64,000 nucleotides of DNA from Bin5 sp965207495 (lineage in GTDB: Bacteria; Chloroflexota; Anaerolineae; Caldilineales; Caldilineaceae): assembly GCA_965207495.1 (NCBI GenBank), contig OZ242287.1:1674001-1738000 (forward strand). The letters run 5' to 3'. Under the pieces are notes generated by a model. The model searched no databases. It was not told the origin of the DNA and worked only from the letters and a program-made list of their open reading frames with translations. Of the stretch, positions 18,438 through 26,814 are shown in pieces. The translations under genes and the position numbers were made by a program. Position 1 is the first letter of the stretch, and every line of letters starts with the position of its first letter.

Positions 18438-19400
18438 ATGGGACAAGGGCACAGCCACTATCACGAACATGGTGATGAACACAGCCATGAGAACGGTCAT
18501 TCTCATGGCCACGGCCGTCATTTGCATCACCACCATCACGGCGATTCGGCAAACCTGCGCACTGCTTTCTTTCTCAATCTTGGCTTCACTGTCATTGAAA
18601 TTATAGGCGCCTACCTGACCAACAGCGTTGCCATACTTTCCGATGCCGTGCACGACTTCGGCGACTCCATCGCACTGGGTATGGCCTGGGGGCTTGAAAA
18701 GCACGCCGCCAAAGAGGCGCCGGCGCGTTATTCCTACGGATACGGCCGGCTCTCTCTGCTCGCCGCCTTCATCAATGCCACTGTCCTCGTCGCTGGTGGG
18801 CTCTTTGTTCTGGCTGAGGCTATCCCTCGTCTGCTCAACCCGGAAGCCACCAACGCGCCAGGCATGATTTTGCTCGCTTTGGGAGGTATTGCCGTAAATG
18901 GCGCAGCCGTATGGCGCCTGCAAGGCGGGAGCACCATGAACGCCAAAGTCGCCATGTGGCATTTGCTGGAGGACGTACTCGGATGGGTCGCCGTCCTCAT
19001 CGTCGGCATCACACTGCTCTTCGTCGAACTGTATATTCTGGACTCTATCCTATCCCTGCTCATTACTCTCTACATTCTCTACAATGTGTTAGGTCACTTG
19101 AAAAAGACGGCCGCACTGTTCTTGCAAGCAGCCCCTGAAGGCGTTGATCTGTCGCATTTGGCCCAGCGTCTGCGTAACATCAACGCAGTTGAAGACTGTC
19201 ACCATACCCATCTCTGGTCTCTCGACGGCGACAATCACGTCCTGTCTACTCATCTTGTCGTCAACCAGTCGGCCGACCAGGACGAAATTCGCGAAATCAA
19301 ACAGCGGGCGCGAGAGGAACTCGACGGCCTGCGCCTCACCCACATCACCATCGAGATCGAATACCCCGGTGACTGCAGCATGGTGGAAACCCAGATATAA
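18438..19400 (+). CDS. Cation diffusion facilitator (zinc/divalent metal exporter) with His-rich N-terminus
   Basis: 320 residues. The first ~35 residues are extremely His-rich (HSHYHEHGDEHSHENGHSHG and a run of five His), a typical metal-sensing or metal-buffering segment. Six membrane helices follow. Transport-site motifs are HDFGD in TM2 and HLLED in TM5; His-x3-Asp in both helices is characteristic of Zn-preferring CDF proteins. The C-terminal cytosolic ferredoxin-like domain includes CHHTHLWSLDGDNHVLSTHL. ATG at 18438 follows a GGGGG element. It probably exports zinc (perhaps also cadmium or cobalt) by proton antiport. A ferritin gene follows 247 bp downstream, so this is a metal-homeostasis neighbourhood. 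Confidence 0.93.
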   Translation: MGQGHSHYHEHGDEHSHENGHSHGHGRHLHHHHHGDSANLRTAFFLNLGFTVIEIIGAYLTNSVAILSDAVHDFGDSIALGMAWGLEKHAAKEAPARYSYGYGRLSLLAAFINATVLVAGGLFVLAEAIPRLLNPEATNAPGMILLALGGIAVNGAAVWRLQGGSTMNAKVAMWHLLEDVLGWVAVLIVGITLLFVELYILDSILSLLITLYILYNVLGHLKKTAALFLQAAPEGVDLSHLAQRLRNINAVEDCHHTHLWSLDGDNHVLSTHLVVNQSADQDEIREIKQRAREELDGLRLTHITIEIEYPGDCSMVETQI

Positions 19401-19590
19401 CAACCCAGACGTAACAATTGAAACCGCCAGGATCTAATCGTTGTCTGGTTGGCTGGTACTGGCACTTTCGGCCTGCGCCTGAATCCCATGTCTCCGCTGA
19501 CACGCAGGAACTGCCGGCGCAACAGAGCGCGAGGCTGACGCCTGGGAAATCCTGTCGAGTCGCACCGACGAAAAGCACCGGATTTTCGGC

Positions 19591-19596
19591 TATACT
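19591..19596 (+). promoter_or_regulatory. Candidate -10 box of the ferritin gene
   Basis: TATACT at 19591-19596, about 50 bp upstream of the ferritin ATG. No convincing -35 and no clear Fur box are visible nearby. Confidence 0.3.
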
Positions 19597-19647
19597 ATCC
19601 TTAGTTAACCGACCCCACTCAACATTTCACTAGAAAGGAATCGACAC

Positions 19648-20157
19648 ATGTTTGTCGACAAAGTGCAGAGCGCCCTGAATCTACAGATCAATATGGAGCT
19701 GCAGGCACACTATACCTACTTGGCGGCCGCCGACTACTTTGAAGGTCTGGGCCTCAAGGGATTCTCGCAGTGGATCTTCAACCATGCCGAGGAAGAGATG
19801 GCCCACGCCATGAAGATATACAAATTCATCCACAGCCGGCGTGGCCGCGTCGAACTCTTTGCCGTCCCCGTACCGGAAGGAGGCTTCGGCTCCCCGCAGG
19901 AGGTCATGGAAGGGGCGCTACGGCAAGAGCAGAAAGTGACTGCATCCATCGACCGCATCGTCAAACTTACCCGCCAGGAAGGAGACTACGCCACCGACAG
20001 TTTTCTGCAATGGTTTGTTGACGAACAGGTTGAGGAAGAGGAGCTGGTCGATGACTTAGTGCAAAAGCTCCGCCTGATCGGCGACTTCAAACCGGGACTG
20101 TATCTGCTGGACCGGGAACTGGCTGGCGTCGACATGCTGGATAACGTCGAAGAGTGA
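19648..20157 (+). CDS. ftnA: Non-heme ferritin
   Basis: 169 residues, the usual bacterial ferritin length, with an AAGGA site upstream of ATG at 19648. A four-helix bundle is evident. Ferroxidase ligands are visible in ALNLQINMELQAHYTYLAA (first helix Glu), FNHAEEEMAHAMKIYKFIHS (ExxH of the second helix), ALRQEQKVTASI (third helix Glu) and WFVDEQVEEEELVDDLVQKL (fourth helix Glu). It oxidises Fe(II) and stores it as a ferrihydrite core in a 24-mer in the cytoplasm. It stands alone, with its own promoter candidate; no bacterioferritin-associated ferredoxin is adjacent. Confidence 0.95.
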   Translation: MFVDKVQSALNLQINMELQAHYTYLAAADYFEGLGLKGFSQWIFNHAEEEMAHAMKIYKFIHSRRGRVELFAVPVPEGGFGSPQEVMEGALRQEQKVTASIDRIVKLTRQEGDYATDSFLQWFVDEQVEEEELVDDLVQKLRLIGDFKPGLYLLDRELAGVDMLDNVEE

Positions 20158-21181
20158 GGCAGTGTACTGTGCGAGGATCTGCCAACCCAGGCCAATTGTG
20201 AGCGGTTTTCCTCGGTCAGAAATGGGACAGTCCGGGGCATTACCACTAACCCGAAGAGTAACTACTCAGCCGCAACTGATTCGCAACCCTGAACGAGGCA
20301 AGCAAAGGTGTTCTCTCTCCTCACTTCTCTTTGCTCTCTCCTCGGTTTTTGGGCGGTCGGGCGCAAGCGCCCTCCCTTGTGCAGGGGCTGCGCCCCCGCA
20401 ACGCCCCGCCCTTACTAGCCACCGTACTGGTTCTTCCCCACCATCGTGGCATGCCGACAGTGCGTCCCACCCAACCTGGCGGCTGCCAACCGAATACCCC
20501 ATCACAATGCCCGAATGGCGGCGAAGATGATCAGTTGGTCGAGACACATACTGTATGCAGTGAGTAGATACCCAAAAGCTTCGAATTCGTATGGCGGTGC
20601 TACTGAGCCTGGCCCGTTCCACTGGACGGTGTTCGGCCCTGGACTTTTCGTTGAGACGCCGAGCGAACGGGCAGCATGCCGGCTGACGGTTTCAATTCGC
20701 TTTAGCTGTCACGAACTGCCCGGACTCCGTATTCACATCTGCAATTTCCAGGTTTGACAGCCTAGCCCGTCAAGTGTATTATTGTGCCAGATGAACTCTC
20801 CCGGGGCGCAACCCGGCGCCAGACTTCTGTGGAGATCACACAGTCATCAAAGAGTTGGCAGAAGCAAGACCGCGACTTCAGGAGCCAGTAGGCTCCACAA
20901 AAAAGTGGCCCGTGCGAACAGGGGCCCCCTGTTTTCTCCGACTTGTACAAGATCTGTTCTTGTGAGAAGATAGAATCGCTTACCCTTATATCAGCCTCCT
21001 TGGCGAGCATGAATAGAAGTCGATTCTGAGGCCAGCGTTCCGCTTTTTACGGATTTGCACTTGCTCTGTTCTTGTGAGACGATATAGCTCATGGGCATCA
21101 TTTAATTGTTTCTCAATCAATTCATGATGAGATCAAGAGTAACGTTCCCTTAACCCAATTCTCTCAAGGAGCAACAGAACC
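20158..21181. other. 1-kb gene-free region with repeats upstream of a lipoprotein gene
   Basis: No convincing gene. It holds the interspersed repeat at 20311-20382 and a near-perfect 20-bp direct repeat, TCTGTTCTTGTGAGAAGATA (20953-20972) and TCTGTTCTTGTGAGACGATA (21065-21084), spaced 112 bp apart just upstream of the lipoprotein gene at 21182. Confidence 0.5.
20311..20382 (+). repeat. Interspersed intergenic repeat, copy A
   Basis: About 70 bp with a CTCTCTCCTC pyrimidine tract followed by TTTTGGGCGGTCGG, a GC-rich hairpin (GGGCGC-aag-GCGCCC) and CTCCCTTGTGC. The reverse complement of 50536-50604 is a close match in order and sequence, so this is a dispersed, hairpin-containing repeat family. 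Confidence 0.6.
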
Positions 21182-21718
21182 ATGAACAAACGAACCCCAC
21201 TCATTTCACTCGTTGTACTGTCTCTGCTGCTGGTAGTCGTTAGTGCGTGCACCGCGCCGGCCGCTCCTCCCGACCGAGATGTTGAAATCTCCCACGAAGC
21301 GGCCCTGTCGGCCCAGGATGCCCTGATGGGCGGACTTGTCATGGGCGAGGTCATGCTGAGCGAATCTGAGTTCAGCAGCTACGTGACTAAGGCTCTCGAA
21401 GCCAACAGTGGCCCGAATCAGCCGGTCGATTCCGTAATGGTCTGGATTGAGCCCGATGCCATGCACTTCCGCGTCACTCTGAAGGACGGCGTTAGCATGA
21501 TGGGCAATACCCTCGACCTCGTCGGCAACCTGATGGTGAGCGACGGTCATCTGATGGTCGATCTCCAGTCGGCTGGCGCCGGCGGGATAGCCGTAGGCGG
21601 AGCCCTGCTTTCTCCGGTCAACGCGCAGATTAACGCTGTTCTGGCCCAGAACATCATGCTTCCGGCCAGCGTCAGTGTTGCGCAGGACTCTGGCTCGATT
21701 GCGATCAGCATGAACTAA
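21182..21718 (+). CDS. Small hypothetical lipoprotein
   Basis: 178 residues; AAGGAG precedes ATG at 21182. A lipoprotein signal peptide ends in the lipobox VSAC (Cys23), then a short Ala/Pro linker. The mature part is about 150 residues with alternating hydrophobic strands (VMVWIEPDAMHFRVTLKDGV, LVGNLMVSDGHLMVDLQS), suggesting a compact beta-rich fold of the LppX / bactericidal-permeability-like type. That is a guess from the pattern and no family is recognised. It is a single-gene unit closed by the terminator at 21851. Confidence 0.7.
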   Translation: MNKRTPLISLVVLSLLLVVVSACTAPAAPPDRDVEISHEAALSAQDALMGGLVMGEVMLSESEFSSYVTKALEANSGPNQPVDSVMVWIEPDAMHFRVTLKDGVSMMGNTLDLVGNLMVSDGHLMVDLQSAGAGGIAVGGALLSPVNAQINAVLAQNIMLPASVSVAQDSGSIAISMN

Positions 21719-21850
21719 GTACAGAGCAGGGGGTTCGCAACCGTCGGCCTGGCCCAGTATTTTAGGTGCATGGGAGCAGTTCAGTTCCAAGCCCTTTCTA
21801 CCGCCGGGCGCAGAACAACGGAAAAACCCCACTGCTGAATAAGTAATTAG

Positions 21851-21902
21851 AACTGTCCCTTGATCGGGCTGCCGGGTTCGTCGCCACGATCAAGGGACAG
21901 TT
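21851..21902 (+). terminator. Strong hairpin terminator after the lipoprotein gene
   Basis: AACTGTCCCTTGATCG (21851-21866) pairs perfectly with 21887-21902: a 16-bp stem and a 20-nt loop, followed by a T-rich TTTCTGTTCT. It is 132 bp after the lipoprotein stop. The remaining region to 22234 contains no clear gene. Confidence 0.75.
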
Positions 21903-22234
21903 TCTGTTCTCAGGGGCTTGAAATACCCCCCTGTGTTTTAGGCCCCGCCCTCAACATGGAACGCGTATCGCACCCACACAGCGAGCCGTCCGGTCAACCT
22001 CCTCCCTCTTCCTCTGTCCCACTGCATGTTGAAATCCGTTGACCAAAACCTGGACAAAAGACATAGGCAGACCGTAGTCTCAACGTAGGCTGGAAACCCT
22101 TCCAATACTTGCCAAAACTGTGTGCATAGCTGATACTTTTTTATGTCGCTGTCAATAAAATATGGTCTTTGCGCGACTGCCTTACAGAAATTTCAGTGGC
22201 ACATCGTAACGGGCGCCTCTACGGAAACAATGGA

Positions 22235-23539
22235 ATGATACGACCAACCCGAAACAAATTTGCGAGACGGGTTGCCCTGTCTGCAGTGATCTTCTGGCTG
22301 ATGGCGCTGTCATTTGTTGGCGGCAATATCTCTGGCTTCTCAATCCAATCTGCAATGGCCGCCGAGGAGCGTCCCTCCCAGTTCATCATCTTCTGGGAGG
22401 CCTGGGATTACGTCGTCGCCCACTTTGTCGACCGCGAGCGGGTCGACTTCGCCGCCATGACTTACGGCGCCATTGAAGGAATGCTTGCGTCTCTGGGTGA
22501 CGAGGGCCACACAACTTTCCTGCACCCGGATGCCGTAAGGTTGCACCAAACAAGCCTTGAGGGCTCCTTCGAAGGAATCGGGGCCTATGTCTCCATGGAA
22601 GGCGGTAATGTACTGATCGTAGCGCCAATCGATGGGTCGCCTGCCGAACAGGCGGGCATTCTGGCCGGCGACATAATCTTGGAAGTTGACGGTGAACCTG
22701 TCGAAGGAAAATCATTGGACCAGGTAATCTTTCTCGTCCGCGGACCGGCGGAATCTGAGGTCGTCCTGACTGTCCGTCGCCCTGAATTTCAGGATCCCCT
22801 CAGGGTCTCAATTACTCGCGACCGCATAGAGGTACCGAGCGTGAGTTGGAGTCCTATCCCCAACACAGACATCTCTTACATCAAGATTTCGCAGTTTACA
22901 GCTAGCGTGGACAGAGAGTTGGAGGCTGCTCTTCGGGAGATTACCGAAGCCGGAGCCAATCGGGGAATCATTCTGGACCTGCGCAACAACCCGGGCGGGT
23001 TTCTGCAGCAAGCTATTCAGGCCAATAGCCAGTTTCTTCCCAAAGGCGACCTGGTATTGATCGAATCAGACGCGAATCAGAATCAGACCGTCCACCGCTC
23101 CCGCGGCCTTGGCTATGCCAGGGAAATGCCGCTGGTCGTCCTGATAAATGAAGGCACTGCCAGTGCAGGTGAAATCACCGCCGGCGCCCTCAAAGAAAAC
23201 GATCGCGCCTTGCTGATCGGTGAGACAACCTTTGGCACTGGGACCGTTCTGAACCAGTTTGGCCTCAGCGACGGCTCGGCTATCCTCCTGGGCGTGACCA
23301 ACTGGCTCACACCCAACGGCAATCTGATCAAGGGTCATGGGGTGACGCCCGATCTGGAAGTCACGCAGCCGGCTAGCTCCAAGCATGTAAATGCTGAAAT
23401 GCTCAGGGATTTGACGGATGACCAGTTCGTAACGATAAAGGACGATCAGTTTCTCAAGGCCCTGGAGCAGTTGGGCGTCGAACTCCACGCGACGCCGCTG
23501 CTCAATGCAGCACCCTATGACTTCGTGACCCACGATTGA
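22235..23539 (+). CDS. S41 family (C-terminal processing) peptidase with PDZ domain
   Basis: 434 residues from ATG at 22235; an upstream TTG start at 22169 would only add a non-hydrophobic extension. The N-terminal signal anchor (VALSAVIFWLMALSFVGG) leads into a CtpA-type helical region, then a PDZ domain (FEGIGAYVSMEGGNVLIVAP...AGILAGDIILEVDGEPVEG). The peptidase core contains RGIILDLRNNPGG and the nucleophile region NEGTASAGEITAGALK. The residue 25 positions after the Ser, Lys in E. coli Prc (FGKGTV), is Thr here (FGTGTV), so the classical Ser-Lys dyad is altered. Probable envelope protease; activity should not be assumed. Confidence 0.88.
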   Translation: MIRPTRNKFARRVALSAVIFWLMALSFVGGNISGFSIQSAMAAEERPSQFIIFWEAWDYVVAHFVDRERVDFAAMTYGAIEGMLASLGDEGHTTFLHPDAVRLHQTSLEGSFEGIGAYVSMEGGNVLIVAPIDGSPAEQAGILAGDIILEVDGEPVEGKSLDQVIFLVRGPAESEVVLTVRRPEFQDPLRVSITRDRIEVPSVSWSPIPNTDISYIKISQFTASVDRELEAALREITEAGANRGIILDLRNNPGGFLQQAIQANSQFLPKGDLVLIESDANQNQTVHRSRGLGYAREMPLVVLINEGTASAGEITAGALKENDRALLIGETTFGTGTVLNQFGLSDGSAILLGVTNWLTPNGNLIKGHGVTPDLEVTQPASSKHVNAEMLRDLTDDQFVTIKDDQFLKALEQLGVELHATPLLNAAPYDFVTHD

Positions 23540-23608
23540 CAGTTGGGGAAACTACGTTTCAGAGAGGATGGGCACCTTCGGGTAATCCCTGAATCCCGGC
23601 CCCATTTA

Positions 23609-24232
23609 TTACCTGTACAGTCCCTGTTCACGTATATAAAGTTCCACCTCGCGAGTGACCTGATAGCGGATCGGTTGACCTGTCCGAACCCGTTCTCTCA
23701 AACTGCTGCTGGCAATGTCCAATTCAGGCATATCGAGAACGACTACCCGTTCTCGCACGCCGGGCAACTCCTCTTCCAGGCCTTCCCAGTCAATCTCTAC
23801 GTCGTGGCGGCGTAGCGCAGCCAACCGGCAGTTGTGCACGAGCCATTCCGGCTCATGCCAGGTCGGCAGGTCCCGCAGACTGTCCAAACCCATCAGAAAA
23901 TAGAGTTCTACCTCCGCCCCGACCCTCTCGCGGAAGAGTCGCAGCATATCCGAGGTGTAGTGGGGACCGGGTCGCTCTGCGTCAATCAGACTGATGCTGA
24001 TCTCGTTATCGTCAGCAACCGCCAGGCGGCACATAGCCAACCGGTGATGCAGGGGGGAAATGGGGCTATCCGGCTTGTGCGGGGGATCCCCGGCCGGCGC
24101 CAGAACGATCTGGTCTAACTGCAACTGATGCCGGGCCTCCGCGGCCAGTATCAAATGTCCTATGTGAATCGGATCAAAGGTGCCTCCAAAGACACCGATC
24201 CGGTTGCCGTTCAAACTGTCTTCTGAATTCAT
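23609..24232 (-). CDS. nadD: Nicotinate-nucleotide adenylyltransferase
   Basis: 207 residues from ATG at 24232; a GTG at 24247 would add five residues. Nucleotidyltransferase motifs are complete: GVFGGTFDPIHIGHLILAAEA (the GxFxPxHxGH phosphate-binding motif), APAGDPPHKP, YFLMGLDSLRDLPTWHEPE, and the C-terminal ISSTxxR-like element SSSLRERVRTGQPIRY. It transfers AMP to nicotinate mononucleotide to form deamido-NAD in NAD synthesis. It lies immediately downstream of obg on the same strand, a frequent bacterial pairing, and converges on the S41 peptidase gene. Confidence 0.95.
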   Translation of the reverse strand: MNSEDSLNGNRIGVFGGTFDPIHIGHLILAAEARHQLQLDQIVLAPAGDPPHKPDSPISPLHHRLAMCRLAVADDNEISISLIDAERPGPHYTSDMLRLFRERVGAEVELYFLMGLDSLRDLPTWHEPEWLVHNCRLAALRRHDVEIDWEGLEEELPGVRERVVVLDMPELDIASSSLRERVRTGQPIRYQVTREVELYIREQGLYR

Positions 24233-24345
24233 CGCTCGGTTGCCCACGCCCCACCGACACAGGGCGCACGCAACACTCTTGCTCGATCGCTAATGGTTCA
24301 AAGGGCAGCCGGAAACCTTCGTCCGGCCGCTTGCCGCCGTCGCCG

Positions 24346-25632
24346 TCACTCTCCCAGCGCGTTCTCGAATCCCCACACCAATTCGACTCTGCCAAATTGT
24401 ACCGTATCTCCGTCGCTAACGCCCTGCTCCCGCAGAACCTCCGATATGCCCATCGCCCCCAGGATGCGCTGAAACCGCAATCCGGATTCGTAGTAGTCCC
24501 AGTTCGTCATCTGTGCTACCCGCTCGATGGCGACACCCTCCACGCGCCAAAGGTCCTCCTCCAAACGAGTGACCTGAAATGAGTGATCGTCGTCCTCCGG
24601 AGACAGCGTCGGCAACTCTTCCACTTCCTCAGTTGCGGCAGACGATGGCAACCTGTCCAGCTGCGCCTTTACTTCGTATAGAAGTTGCTGTACGTTTTCC
24701 CCGGTCACTGCGCTTATGGCGAGAAAAGGATTGCCTGTATCGGCCAGTGCCTCCTGCAACCGCGGCTGAATCTCCCGCGCCTGCGGCAGATCGATCTTGT
24801 TCAGAACAATTATCTGGGGTCGCTTTGCCAGGGTCGGGTTGAAGAGCATCATCTCCTGGTTTATGACCTCATAGTCACCAGCCGGATCGGGGCTCGCTCC
24901 GTCCAGAAGGTGGACCAGTACCCGGCTGCGTTCAACGTGACGGAGAAACGCCAGTCCCAGACCAACACCATCGTGCGCACCTTCCAACAGTCCGGGAATG
25001 TCGGCAAACACGATCTGGACATGGTTCACTTCCGCTACGCCAAGATTGGGGACAATCGTTGTAAAGGGATAGGCGGCAATTTCAGGGGTTGCTGCGCTGA
25101 TGACGCTTAACAACGTCGATTTGCCCGCATTGGGCACCCCAACGATCCCCGCATCCGCGACGATCTTCAGTTCCAGCTCCAGCCAGCGTGCTTCGCCCAC
25201 TTCACCATTCTCAGATAGTCGCGGCGCCCGGTTGCGCCCGCTCTTGAACGCAGCGTTTCCTCGACCTCCGCGGCCTCCCCTGGCGACCAGTGCCTGCTGC
25301 CCGTCCCGTACCAGGTCAGCTACGACCGTGTCGGTTTCAGCAATGCGCGCGATTGTCCCCACAGGCACCGAGATGAACTGGTCCTCTCCCGTCGCGCCCG
25401 CTTTCTTGGTGCCGCCGCCGTGCTTGCCACGTTCAGCACGGAAGTGGACCTGTCTCCGAAATGGTTGCAGCGTGTTCATGCTAGGGTCGGCTACGATATA
25501 GACATCTCCGCCCCGGCCGCCATTCCCGCCCGCGGGCCCTCCCATGGGTACAAACTTCTCGCGGCGGAAAGCGACAATGCCGTTGCCGCCCGCGCCGGCC
25601 TCCACATGGATCTTCGCTCGGTCAAAAAACAT
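24346..25632 (-). CDS. obg: GTPase Obg/CgtA
   Basis: 428 residues in three domains. The Gly-rich Obg fold (residues 1-158) contains AGAGGNGIVAFRREKFVP and GGNGGRGGDVYIVAD. The G domain has GVPNAGKST (P-loop), the switch II element DIPGLLEGAHDGVGLG, and NKID. The C-terminal OCT domain contains WDYYESGLRFQRILGAMGI. Obg binds the 50S ribosomal subunit, acts in ribosome assembly and responds to ppGpp. rplU/rpmA, the usual partners, are not adjacent. ATG at 25632, divergent from ybeY, with nadD downstream. Confidence 0.97.
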   Translation of the reverse strand: MFFDRAKIHVEAGAGGNGIVAFRREKFVPMGGPAGGNGGRGGDVYIVADPSMNTLQPFRRQVHFRAERGKHGGGTKKAGATGEDQFISVPVGTIARIAETDTVVADLVRDGQQALVARGGRGGRGNAAFKSGRNRAPRLSENGEVGEARWLELELKIVADAGIVGVPNAGKSTLLSVISAATPEIAAYPFTTIVPNLGVAEVNHVQIVFADIPGLLEGAHDGVGLGLAFLRHVERSRVLVHLLDGASPDPAGDYEVINQEMMLFNPTLAKRPQIIVLNKIDLPQAREIQPRLQEALADTGNPFLAISAVTGENVQQLLYEVKAQLDRLPSSAATEEVEELPTLSPEDDDHSFQVTRLEEDLWRVEGVAIERVAQMTNWDYYESGLRFQRILGAMGISEVLREQGVSDGDTVQFGRVELVWGFENALGE

Positions 25633-25747
25633 GACAGTAGCTGCCTATCGGTAATGGCTTGAGGTTCATATCCAACCTCGGAGCGAACCCCCTGCCCTGA
25701 ATGATCGACCTCTATTTTAGCGGAGACGGTCGCTCTTCAACAAGAAA

Positions 25748-25775
25748 TTGCCTCGATCATGCCCGGCGGTATAAT
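25748..25775 (+). promoter_or_regulatory. Sigma-70-type promoter of the ybeY-dgk unit
   Basis: TTGCCT (25748-25753), a 16-bp spacer and a perfect TATAAT (25770-25775), about 107 bp upstream of the ybeY ATG. The spacing and -10 are near consensus. Confidence 0.6.
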
Positions 25776-25882
25776 GGTAACGCGCGGTGGCAATGGCTGC
25801 GGACCATTTCCCCCATGCTTATGACCGGCTGCCGGCCAATTCAGTAAACTTCATTCAAAGAGCCTCCGGTTGAACACTGGCA

Positions 25883-26392
25883 ATGACAATCGCGCAGATT
25901 CACATTCAGATTGACGAACGATTTCATGCGGGCGTGGAAGAAGGCTGGCTGGTGGCGGCAGCACAGGCGACACTGCACGCCTGTGGGCGGGACGGTCACG
26001 CCTTGTCAGTTCTGGTGGTGGACGACGACGAACTGCGGCGTTACAACCGCATCTACCGCCAGCAAGATGCCGCAACCGATGTGTTGAGCTTTGCCGTCCA
26101 GGAGGGATCGCCTGTCTCGGCAGAGATGCCAGAGGCCCTGACCGCCGAACTGGACGCCGAACTGGGCGATCTGATGCTGGCCTTCCCCTATGCCTCGCGC
26201 CAATCCGAGCGATATGGCCATTCACTTGCCGCAGAACTGCAACTACTGGTTGTCCACGGAACACTGCACCTGATTGGATACGATCACGACACGCCAACTA
26301 GGCAGGCAGAAATGTGGCGCAAACAATCCGAGATCCTCAAGTCACTGACCGCTGAGGACCTTACGCCTCGACTGACCACGCCGGACTGGTAG
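25883..26392 (+). CDS. ybeY: Endoribonuclease YbeY (rRNA maturation factor)
   Basis: 169 residues, ATG at 25883. The zinc-binding signature H-x3-H-x5-H is present as HGTLHLIGYDHD near residue 125, and the upstream segment QDAATDVLSFAVQEG is also family-typical (xTDVLSFP, with Ala instead of Pro). YbeY is a metal-dependent endoRNase involved in 16S rRNA 3'-end maturation and 70S quality control. The following diacylglycerol-kinase-like gene starts on the next base after the stop codon, so the two are translationally coupled, a common bacterial arrangement. Confidence 0.96.
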   Translation: MTIAQIHIQIDERFHAGVEEGWLVAAAQATLHACGRDGHALSVLVVDDDELRRYNRIYRQQDAATDVLSFAVQEGSPVSAEMPEALTAELDAELGDLMLAFPYASRQSERYGHSLAAELQLLVVHGTLHLIGYDHDTPTRQAEMWRKQSEILKSLTAEDLTPRLTTPDW

Positions 26393-26770
26393 ATGAAACC
26401 GCCTGCCCGCGCCCGGAATTTCTGGCAGAGTCTCGCCTTCGCTTTTGCCGGTGTGCGCCTCGCCCTACACAGCCAGCGCAATCTTCGCATTCACTTTGCC
26501 TTTGCCCTTGCAGCTGTCTTCTTAGGGTTTGCACTGCGCATCAGCCGGGCAGAGTGGGCCGTCGTCGTCGCTCTGATTGCGCTGGTCATCAGCTTGGAGC
26601 TTCTAAATACTGCCGTCGAAGCGCTGGCTGACCTGGCCTCGCCTACATTTCATCCTCTCGCCAAAACAGCAAAAGACACGGCCGCCGGCGCCATGCTCGT
26701 GGTTGCCCTGGGCAGCGCCGCGGCCGGTCTGATTATCTTCCTGCCCCGCCTTTGGCACCTCTTCTTCTGA
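26393..26770 (+). CDS. dgkA: Diacylglycerol/undecaprenol kinase family protein (DgkA)
   Basis: 125 residues, starting directly at the ybeY stop codon. Three membrane helices and the family signature are visible: amphipathic N-terminus with NFWQSLAFAFAGVRLAL, the acidic motif ELLNTAVEALADL in helix 2 and the AKTAKDTAAGAMLVVALGSA segment. Members without the Gram-negative-specific features often phosphorylate undecaprenol for lipid-carrier recycling, so the substrate (undecaprenol versus diacylglycerol) is open. Length matches the family. Confidence 0.92.
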   Translation: MKPPARARNFWQSLAFAFAGVRLALHSQRNLRIHFAFALAAVFLGFALRISRAEWAVVVALIALVISLELLNTAVEALADLASPTFHPLAKTAKDTAAGAMLVVALGSAAAGLIIFLPRLWHLFF

Positions 26771-26814
26771 TGCCTGCGCCCATCTACCAAGGCGGGAGCG
26801 TTTTCCACAATATC

